From a virus: a stretch of 35,280 bases of DNA. Of the stretch, positions 29,733-35,280 are shown piece after piece. The position numbers were made by a program, and so were the translations under genes. The notes below the pieces were generated by a model that saw nothing but the letters and a program-made list of their open reading frames with translations, did no database searches and was not told where the DNA came from. The stretch is from positions 1-35,280 of IMG/VR virus record IMGVR_UViG_3300035661_000194, one strand, 5' to 3'. Position 1 is the first letter of the stretch. Each line of letters starts with the position of its first letter.

Positions 29733-31226
29733 TTATTCAGCAGTGTTAACATTAGTTTTTCCACTAGCCAGGTTCTTTTCAGTAACTGTAGTAGTTTCGC
29801 TCATGTCATCATCACCAGTAAGACTTGCATCATTATTTATACTTAATTTTACCTTGCCGACAAGTTGAAGATATTTAGTTACTTCATCTGGTGGAGCAAT
29901 CATACGAATTACTTCTGCATCAATTAAACCTTGTACAACTGGGTTAGGACTCAATGCCTTAGCAGAGGTCAATAACGAAAGTTTATATTGTGTATCGCGA
30001 GACTCATAGTCGCTATTATATTCAACATCACCAACCCATATAATGCCCATCATGTAGCAAACAAGATTAAGAATATTCTCTTCAATCTTCTCTAATTGCC
30101 GAGCACGAGTTTGAGCCTTCTTGTGCAATGCTTTGCGTTCCTCAACAATGGAAACGCCAGACTGGATAGTCTCAGCAACATTACGTGTACCAGCACGCCC
30201 AGTAAAACCATCAAATTGTGTGATAAGACCGTTTTGCTGTTCGCGAATCTGTTGCACGTCCATAACAGGAATAGAAAATACTTCTACTTGGTCCTTAGTA
30301 GCACGAATAATACCACCACCACCAGCAGGAACTTTAATGCCGCCATCAACACGGATCATAGGCTTACTGAAACGAATAGAATCATATGCTTCTGCTTCCA
30401 AACGAATCCACTCACGTTGCAAGTCAGCAATGTCAGTTAAATCACTAATGCCAATCATGTTGTTCTGTGTGTCTGGCTTAGGCATTGCCTGGATGATTGG
30501 GATTGGATATGTGTCTGGAAATTCAAACATATCGCATGGCTCAACAGTTGCCACAGATGGAGTGCCAGTAACACATGGGATTTCATAAGCGATAGCAGTA
30601 GTTGGGATGGATGGCAATTCGTTACCTTCATCGTCTGTCATCGCAGGTTGTCCACGAGACCAGATCTTAATACGCATGATGTCATTGTCACGGTATTCCA
30701 TAATCTTAATGTATGTTAAGGTAACTACGCCATCTTCTTCGTATACTTTCCAGTCCAATACGTGCTGTGCAGGTATAACTGTTAAGTAAGGTCGATTCTT
30801 AGGGTTAGGATTTTCAGGTAAGTCGCATACAATCCAGCACCAACCTTCAACAGCAGTCATCTCTGCTACTTTTTCCATAACATCCGTAAACTCATTGTCC
30901 TGCATGTCAGAATTCTCAATGAAATCTTCAAACCAGGGTGGTGTAGGAATAGGTTGATTGTTTTGATTTAGGAATGCTACTGTACGAGTTGGGTCTTCAT
31001 CAAATATAATGTCATTCAACTCCCCAATCATGCTCTTGCAGATAGGTAAGTTTGCTACATTGAGTAACTTGTCCTGGTAAAGCATTGGGCTTTCACTAGG
31101 TTTCTTAGTGAGAACTAATCGCTTGAATGCGGTTCCACCTTCAAAGGCGATACGCATGTTGCTTAGTTGTGGTGCCAATGCCTGCATTAATGGGCTTGGC
31201 TTAATTAAATCGTTAACGATCGTCAT
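29733..31226 (-). CDS. Portal protein (497 aa)
   Basis: Forms the dodecameric DNA gateway of the head. It lies right after the large terminase and before the scaffold. Features match portals of the DUF4055 kind: an N-terminal helical part with Y-Q-D-K-L-L-N-V-A-N-L-P, a middle domain (G-W-C-W-I-V-C-D-L-P, P-Y-L-T-V-I-P-A-Q-H-V-L-D-W), a stem-like helix D-L-T-D-I-A-D-L-Q-R-E-W-I-R-L-E-A-E-A-Y, and C-terminal helices with R-A-R-Q-L-E-K-I-E-E-N-I-L-N-L. Size is typical. The C-terminus ends in an acidic, Thr-rich tail. Confidence 0.87.
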   Translation of the reverse strand: MTIVNDLIKPSPLMQALAPQLSNMRIAFEGGTAFKRLVLTKKPSESPMLYQDKLLNVANLPICKSMIGELNDIIFDEDPTRTVAFLNQNNQPIPTPPWFEDFIENSDMQDNEFTDVMEKVAEMTAVEGWCWIVCDLPENPNPKNRPYLTVIPAQHVLDWKVYEEDGVVTLTYIKIMEYRDNDIMRIKIWSRGQPAMTDDEGNELPSIPTTAIAYEIPCVTGTPSVATVEPCDMFEFPDTYPIPIIQAMPKPDTQNNMIGISDLTDIADLQREWIRLEAEAYDSIRFSKPMIRVDGGIKVPAGGGGIIRATKDQVEVFSIPVMDVQQIREQQNGLITQFDGFTGRAGTRNVAETIQSGVSIVEERKALHKKAQTRARQLEKIEENILNLVCYMMGIIWVGDVEYNSDYESRDTQYKLSLLTSAKALSPNPVVQGLIDAEVIRMIAPPDEVTKYLQLVGKVKLSINNDASLTGDDDMSETTTVTEKNLASGKTNVNTAE

Positions 31227-31261
31227 GAATGGAATCCTTATAAGTTATTTAGTATTGAGGA

Positions 31262-32722
31262 TTAGCCCCAATATTCGTCCTGCTGTGCTTCAATGACTTC
31301 ACGCATCATCTCTTTAACGATGGAAGCCGCGGTGGGTAATCCTGTAACTGGATCTCTGTCTAACTTGTCAATGTACTCTTGTCCAGGTTGAACAAAGTGT
31401 CTATCGTCGCTATCAATATATTCTGGCATTAGATTATCGTTTGCATGTTGCATAGGGAACAGATGATGAATACCATAACGCACACAGTCTCCCAATCCGT
31501 CGATATGTGCTAAGTCTGCTTCCATATATTTCACTAATGATTTGCGAGTAGCATCCTCGTAGTGATATGTTTCCATAGCATCCAACAGTTGGGTCTCACC
31601 AATGGGAACTAAAAGTCTCCCCTGATTAATAAAAGCATTAGCACTATTATCAGTATCGCTAATAAGAGGATTGGACTTGCGGCCATTAACAACTCGAAAA
31701 CCATATTTCTCCAAAATAGTTCTATCAGTGACACCAAATACAGATGTCGTATCACGGTTAACTTGTGCACCAGACATGTCCATAATGGAATTGATCTGAC
31801 GTTTAGGGAAGTCTACTCGAATTGCTTGTGCTAGTTGTTCCGTACCACAATCCTTAATAGCATAAGACTTAAGTATTTCTATCTTACCTTTGCTACTATG
31901 AGTCTCACCAACCACTTGAGCAACTACCGCACACATGACACGCTTGTTAAAGTCGTGGAAGGTATATAAATCATTACCTCTGTCTTTTGTCTCAAGCACA
32001 GCCATACTACGCTTCCAGGAATAGTAGAATTGATCTTCTACTGCTCCCCACCCGCACATTAAGTCCTTCTCAAACTTAAGTGGGCTTAGTAGATAACGTT
32101 GCTTCTCTACCCAGGCTTTACTTTGAGACTTCATTTGCTCGTATGTATAGTGGAATACGATCCATTCATCTGGATGTAGCAATGCATTCTCATACATTTT
32201 ATGAAACGCATTCTTACCCTCAGGCGTTGATATAAGAATCATTCTACCACCTGACGTGGGATCACCTACTGCCGGACGAATACGGTTTGTTAACTCTTGT
32301 AATGACTCTTCAGAGAACTCAGCAGCCTCGTCGCATACAATTAAGCCAGCGTTGATACCTTTCAATCCTGTCTCAGCAGAGAGGCACATAATACGACCAG
32401 CATCAGGGAAGGTGATAATCTTCTTAGAGTTGTTTATATGTTGTTCATCCTTAAGTCCGTATTGCTCCATGCAAACTTTCTTTAAGGGGTTCCACATGAT
32501 GCGGTCTATCATAGGGTAGGTTGGTGCAGTGTAAACTACATCACGACCTTTACTCAATGCTGGGGTTGTCGCTACAATAGGCAATAACAATGATGCTAGG
32601 AATGTTTTTCCAGATCCAACAGGCACTACCGCTATGATGTTCTTGCGTGAGTTGATCATAGCGTCCCAGATATCTGCCTGGGCACCATACAACTTGATGT
32701 TGTGTGTATTACTTCCAGTCAT
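31262..32722 (-). CDS. terL: Terminase large subunit (486 aa)
   Basis: Packaging motor with ATPase and nuclease. Walker A is V-P-V-G-S-G-K-T at about 33-40, Walker B G-L-I-V-C-D-E-A-A-E at 126-135 with catalytic Glu132, and the coupling motif L-I-S-T-P-E-G at 163-169. The nuclease domain follows with Asp257 in F-H-D-F-N, Asp314/316 in I-M-D-M-S-G-A-Q, and D-L-A-H-I-D-G-L-G-D-C-V near 403-413. The start lies 14 bp inside the end of the small-subunit gene, so the two are coupled. Sequence and order (TerS, TerL, portal) leave little doubt. Confidence 0.95.
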   Translation of the reverse strand: MTGSNTHNIKLYGAQADIWDAMINSRKNIIAVVPVGSGKTFLASLLLPIVATTPALSKGRDVVYTAPTYPMIDRIMWNPLKKVCMEQYGLKDEQHINNSKKIITFPDAGRIMCLSAETGLKGINAGLIVCDEAAEFSEESLQELTNRIRPAVGDPTSGGRMILISTPEGKNAFHKMYENALLHPDEWIVFHYTYEQMKSQSKAWVEKQRYLLSPLKFEKDLMCGWGAVEDQFYYSWKRSMAVLETKDRGNDLYTFHDFNKRVMCAVVAQVVGETHSSKGKIEILKSYAIKDCGTEQLAQAIRVDFPKRQINSIMDMSGAQVNRDTTSVFGVTDRTILEKYGFRVVNGRKSNPLISDTDNSANAFINQGRLLVPIGETQLLDAMETYHYEDATRKSLVKYMEADLAHIDGLGDCVRYGIHHLFPMQHANDNLMPEYIDSDDRHFVQPGQEYIDKLDRDPVTGLPTAASIVKEMMREVIEAQQDEYWG

Positions 32723-33062
32723 CTAGTTTTTCAGACTTAAAGATTAGTGTGGGTGCTTTAAGTGTTTCACCATTGCTTGTTACATCAACAGTATCTTGAG
32801 GTTTGCCTATCATACGATCAAACACAGTTGCTAAGGCATGTGCATCACCGTCTGACACTGCTTTGTTTAATACTGCGATCATAGCAGAGTTGATTTGCGA
32901 TAGCCACTTCTCTTGCTGTGCTGCTACCATCTCTTTGTAAGCATCCTTCATGGATTTGCGATTCTTACGCTCTTCCTTGTGATCTTTTAATTCTTCTGGT
33001 GTAAGTGTTTTAAGCCATTCGCCATAAGCACTTTTACCAGGTTCCCAAATAGGTTTAGCCAT
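32709..33062 (-). CDS. Terminase small subunit (117 aa)
   Basis: Expected to recognise the packaging site and regulate the large subunit. Starts M-A-K-P-I-W-E-P-G-K-S. The basic helical middle (E-E-R-K-N-R-K-S-M-K-D-A-Y-K) suits DNA contact. The segment K-A-V-S-D-G-D-A-H-A-L-A-T-V-F-D-R-M-I-G followed by K-P is the C-terminal pattern of many TerS proteins (D-R-M-x-G-K-P). It overlaps TerL by 14 bp and the preceding small gene by 8 bp. Confidence 0.8.
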   Translation of the reverse strand: MAKPIWEPGKSAYGEWLKTLTPEELKDHKEERKNRKSMKDAYKEMVAAQQEKWLSQINSAMIAVLNKAVSDGDAHALATVFDRMIGKPQDTVDVTSNGETLKAPTLIFKSEKLDDWK

Positions 33063-33246
33063 GTAAATCCTTGTAAGATGCTAGTAAAATTTCCCTAACG
33101 GCCTCTGGCGACAAGTACAGATCATTTTGCTGTAATTCAGCAGGACGAGTATCAACGGTCTCACCAGAGTTTGATTCCGTATTGATACCAAACAACTCTG
33201 CTAAGTTTTGATCTGTGTTTGTTTTATTCTTAAAGAATGTTGCCAT
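33055..33246 (-). CDS. Unknown small protein (63 aa) before TerS
   Basis: Not recognised. Starts M-A-T-F-F-K-N-K-T-N-T-D; the acidic middle (T-E-S-N-S-G-E-T-V-D-T) looks disordered and the C-terminus (S-P-E-A-V-R-E-I-L-L-A-S-Y) is helical. It overlaps the terminase small subunit by 8 bp and abuts the gene before it, so it belongs to the packaging operon. A packaging accessory role is inferred from place only. Confidence 0.65.
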   Translation of the reverse strand: MATFFKNKTNTDQNLAELFGINTESNSGETVDTRPAELQQNDLYLSPEAVREILLASYKDLHG

Positions 33247-33731
33247 TACTTAGGTACCTTAATAAGCATGTATCCATCTGGGTTGCGGCTCATTTCGCCT
33301 TCGTGCAATGGTTCACGTAATGTTAGTTTGTTAATCCAGACTTCCTTTAGGTCTTCTGGTTTGTGCATCGACGCAATAGTTCCTTGGTTATCAAGTATCC
33401 ACAGGTTACGAATTGTATCATAACGATCAACACCTAATGTATCCTTAAAGAATTGAATGCAATCGCCTAATGTCCAGTTGCCCTCAAGTTTGGACTTAGT
33501 TCTAATTTCCATTTGCTTAACAATATTGTCTACCTCAGACATTGTTAAGAATTCTGCCATCTGGTTAAGTAACTTATCCATAATAGCAAACTTGTTTGTA
33601 AACGCAGTGGAACGATCAAGGAAGGGGTTTGCTCCTACTTGCCTTGTGTTAGCATTGCTATAACTAACTCTTGGTAGTCCATCATTGATGTTACCAGAGC
33701 CTTTACTTGTTAAATTAGTGATTATCGCCAT
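33246..33731 (-). CDS. Unknown protein (161 aa) upstream of packaging genes
   Basis: Not recognised. Starts M-A-I-I-T-N-L-T-S-K-G. A Gly/Asn-rich flexible beginning (G-S-G-N-I-N-D-G) is followed by a helical body (N-K-F-A-I-M-D-K-L-L-N-Q-M-A-E-F-L) and a C-terminal part with N-P-D-G-Y-M-L-I-K-V-P-K. It stands directly before the packaging genes on the same message. A TATAAATA motif and a small hairpin (33749-33771) lie upstream. Confidence 0.72.
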   Translation of the reverse strand: MAIITNLTSKGSGNINDGLPRVSYSNANTRQVGANPFLDRSTAFTNKFAIMDKLLNQMAEFLTMSEVDNIVKQMEIRTKSKLEGNWTLGDCIQFFKDTLGVDRYDTIRNLWILDNQGTIASMHKPEDLKEVWINKLTLREPLHEGEMSRNPDGYMLIKVPK

Positions 33732-33748
33732 GTTTTTCCTATAAATCT

Positions 33749-33771
33749 TAGTCGCGATTATGCTGCGACTA
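33749..33771. repeat. Intergenic hairpin upstream of the packaging genes
   Basis: TAGTCGC (33749-33755) and GCGACTA (33765-33771) form a 7-bp stem with a 9-nt loop in the 51-bp gap before the 161-aa gene. No U-tract follows in the direction of transcription. TATTTATA at 33775-33782 lies next to it. Could be an mRNA processing or promoter-linked site. Confidence 0.5.
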
Positions 33772-33782
33772 TTGTATTTATA

Positions 33783-34031
33783 TTAAATCAACGAGCGGAT
33801 ATTTGTAGGGTGGTAGTCCAGATTGAGTACAACCCATTCAGGATTGTCTAAACAAGGGACTATGAAAGAGACGTTGGGATGATCTTCTGGCACTGCATAC
33901 CACGATGCACGTATATCAAACCAAGTTAGATCAGACTCTGGACCCCACATCAGTGTAAACAATGCGGGGTTGTGTACTAGATCAAATTCAGTAACTTTAA
34001 GGTAACTGTGTATCGCTTTTGATTGTTGCAT
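33783..34031 (-). CDS. Unknown protein (82 aa)
   Basis: Not recognised. Starts M-Q-Q-S-K-A-I-H-S-Y-L at 34031 and overlaps the end of the previous gene by 35 bp in another frame. No strong ribosome site is visible. The product is aromatic and acidic (W-G-P-E-S-D-L-T-W-F-D-I-R and N-P-E-W-V-V-L-N-L-D-Y), probably a small soluble domain. Without a clear start it is less certain than its neighbours, but it fills the gap left between them. Confidence 0.6.
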   Translation of the reverse strand: MQQSKAIHSYLKVTEFDLVHNPALFTLMWGPESDLTWFDIRASWYAVPEDHPNVSFIVPCLDNPEWVVLNLDYHPTNIRSLI

Positions 34032-34515
34032 CTTGCATTACATGAGCAGGTATATCTGCTAATGCTACTTTGTCGTGATGATTTGATTCAACCCAGGTAA
34101 ACACGGACCACGCAGCACCAATAACTATTGCACCCATTGCTGCTAACTTAGCAATCGTGGAGATGATAGTATTCCACTTAAGTATCTCTGAGTGGGACTC
34201 GCTAGCCATCTTAGCGATTTCCTTAAGCGTAGTGTTCGTCTCAGATACTGTGCCAGATAAGACTGTTACTGCTGTAGTAATTTGCCCTATGGTTTGTTGT
34301 AGGTGCTGATCTCTTGCGGTAGATTGCTGAATGTGTGCATCAAGTCTACCAATGATCTTGTCCGTGGTGTCAGCATGATCATCAATACGTTGAGTATTGT
34401 TATTCATTTGAACTTCTAATACTGACACACGGGCATTCATATCTAATCTACGATCAAAGGCTACAGATTGTTGTGCTATACGGCGATCTTGTTGTATTTT
34501 TTGGTCGTCGGTCAT
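33997..34515 (-). CDS. Coiled-coil protein with C-terminal membrane anchor (172 aa)
   Basis: Starts either at ATG 34515 (M-T-D-D-Q-K-I-Q-Q) or six codons earlier at 34533 (M-L-Q-R-I-P); neither has a strong ribosome site. Long coiled coil over about residues 25-110 (V-S-V-L-E-V-Q-M-N-N-N and T-T-L-K-E-I-A-K-M-A-S), then a single membrane segment (L-A-A-M-G-A-I-V-I-G-A-A-W-S-V-F) and a short tail. This arrangement recalls XhlA-like lysis accessory proteins and membrane-tethered phage proteins of unknown role. It follows the 216-aa gene and the holin across the circular join, so a lysis role is possible. Confidence 0.72.
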   Translation of the reverse strand: MTDDQKIQQDRRIAQQSVAFDRRLDMNARVSVLEVQMNNNTQRIDDHADTTDKIIGRLDAHIQQSTARDQHLQQTIGQITTAVTVLSGTVSETNTTLKEIAKMASESHSEILKWNTIISTIAKLAAMGAIVIGAAWSVFTWVESNHHDKVALADIPAHVMQDATIKSDTQLP

Positions 34516-34556
34516 AGGAATTCTTTGTAACATACATGTATTTAGTTTGCCCTAGA

Positions 34557-35207
34557 TTAAGAATACTTTGCAAGTGTCTTTGGGTCAGGGGCTAACTTAG
34601 TTTTCGTGCGTATGTTAAATGCTTGATAACTATGTGGTTTAACTTTCGCTAACTCTTGTATCTTAGTGTTTAAGGGGTTAGTTGAGTTTTGGTAGAACAA
34701 TTCAACTGCTAGATCTGCCTCACTAAACTTTTCCTTATCTTTCGCTTTTGCTTTTTCTAAGTTACGTTGTGCGGTCATGATTTGTTTAAGTAGTTGCTCG
34801 TCAGACTTCTTGTAAGGCTTGTAGACATTAACTTCTCTTTTCTTACGTGGAGTCTTGGGTGGTTTAGGTTGTTTGACTGCCTTAGGAGGCTTTGGTTCCT
34901 TTGGTGGAAGCAATGCCCTCTTCAATTGTTTATCCAAACGCGATCCTTCTTTGGGTTCTCGCTTGATTATTTTGCAGTCATGAATAGTTATTTCAGGTAG
35001 AGACTGATCATATGTTAGAGTGTACTGCCCAACATTTTGACCCTTGTTTGCCCATTGTCCCGAGGCAATCCATAGTTGTGCATATTCACGAGTTGTGATA
35101 TTAACTATAGTTCCTGTGTTCTCACGAGACTTTTTCCAGGGACCATAGAGTTTACGCATCTCTTTCTCTTCTTTAGAAAGATCGAATGTTCTTGGACTAC
35201 GTGCCAT
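34557..35207 (-). CDS. Unknown basic protein with Pro-Lys linker (216 aa)
   Basis: Not recognised. Starts M-A-R-S-P-R-T-F-D-L at 35207, 1 bp after the holin stop (position 56 in the other copy). The N-terminal part has alternating strands and helices (W-K-K-S-R-E-N-T-G-T-I-V-N-I-T). Residues about 100-125 are a Pro/Lys linker (P-P-K-E-P-K-P-P-K-A-V-K), followed by a basic helical C-terminal part (E-K-A-K-A-K-D-K-E-K). The basic linker suggests nucleic-acid or anionic-surface binding. Unclear whether it is late, packaging-related, or tied to the holin. The first 18 codons recur at 1-54 because of the terminal overlap. Confidence 0.75.
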   Translation of the reverse strand: MARSPRTFDLSKEEKEMRKLYGPWKKSRENTGTIVNITTREYAQLWIASGQWANKGQNVGQYTLTYDQSLPEITIHDCKIIKREPKEGSRLDKQLKRALLPPKEPKPPKAVKQPKPPKTPRKKREVNVYKPYKKSDEQLLKQIMTAQRNLEKAKAKDKEKFSEADLAVELFYQNSTNPLNTKIQELAKVKPHSYQAFNIRTKTKLAPDPKTLAKYS

Positions 35208-35280
35208 GTTATTTTACCTCTGGGATTTGAGGAGTGTTAAGAGTTTCTTTTGTTTTTCCCCAAGCAGTTATACCAACTAC
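35154..35280. repeat. Terminal direct repeat, right copy
   Basis: Identical to 1-127. It contains the 5' end of the 216-aa gene (35154-35207) and the 3' end of the holin gene, proving continuity across the join. Confidence 0.97.
35209..35280 (-). CDS. 3' end of the holin gene (partial, cut by window edge)
   Basis: The last 23 codons and stop of the holin gene, identical to 56-127. The complete copy is at 56-316. Confidence 0.93.
   Translation of the reverse strand, partial: VVGITAWGKTKETLNTPQIPEVK

Noticed and set aside
35154-35280. A physical 127-bp direct terminal repeat as a packaging feature
   Set aside because: The length matches a common assembly k-mer, so a closure overlap is simpler. 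Only read data could tell.
1-35280. CRISPR arrays, integrase, insertion sequences or attachment sites
   Set aside because: No regularly spaced repeats, recombinase motifs or terminal inverted repeats with a transposase were seen anywhere.

Overview
The window looks like one complete, circularly closed genome of a tailed phage with siphovirus morphology. Its first 127 bases (1-127) are identical to its last 127 (35154-35280), so the unit genome is 35,153 bp. The repeat splits two genes that read intact across the join. A 127-bp overlap equals a common assembler k-mer size, so it is more likely an assembly closure overlap than a physical terminal repeat. A GH19 endolysin, a paired inner/outer-membrane spanin set and AGGAG-type ribosome sites point to a Gram-negative host. 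No integrase, excisionase, recognisable repressor, tRNA or CRISPR array was seen, so a strictly lytic phage is the simplest reading. The DNA is moderately AT-rich.

Layout: almost everything is read leftwards (minus strand). A divergent regulatory region at about 7249-7406 separates a short rightward operon from the main leftward arm. The rightward operon (7407-8843) has five small genes, one a NUMOD3-type DNA-binding protein, and ends at a strong terminator near 8961-8998. The leftward arm begins with a 100-aa gene flanked by two near-identical promoters. It continues with a 258-aa unknown, an SF2 helicase, a 123-aa unknown, a GIY-YIG endonuclease and a very small (385-aa) putative palm-fold polymerase. 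After an unknown gene comes the lysis set: endolysin, i-spanin, o-spanin, a switch-like RNA region, a possible 25-aa cationic peptide and the holin.

Across the circular join the same strand continues into the late genes. These are a 216-aa basic protein, a coiled-coil membrane protein, small unknowns, TerS, TerL, portal, scaffold, major capsid protein, a connector with an EF-hand-like loop, a tail-completion protein and the tail tube. Next are a 57-aa coiled-coil gene, tail assembly chaperones G and GT with a GGGAAAC -1 slippery site, an HK97-gp10-like protein, a 985-aa tape measure, two distal tail proteins, a gpJ-like hub and a cluster of fibre or adhesin genes. Three of the fibre proteins carry many Asp-box (S-x-D-x-G-x-x-W) repeats, and the largest ends in a run of 18-residue repeats.

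Most notable: a reduced polymerase/helicase replication module; a 53-bp repeat lying inside and just after the polymerase gene, in the same reading frame, which creates a 24-aa ORF; a duplicated 32-bp promoter framing one gene, with a 20-bp perfect palindrome on one copy; mutually exclusive RNA hairpins before the holin; and the lambda-like frameshift. Functions of many small genes remain unknown.
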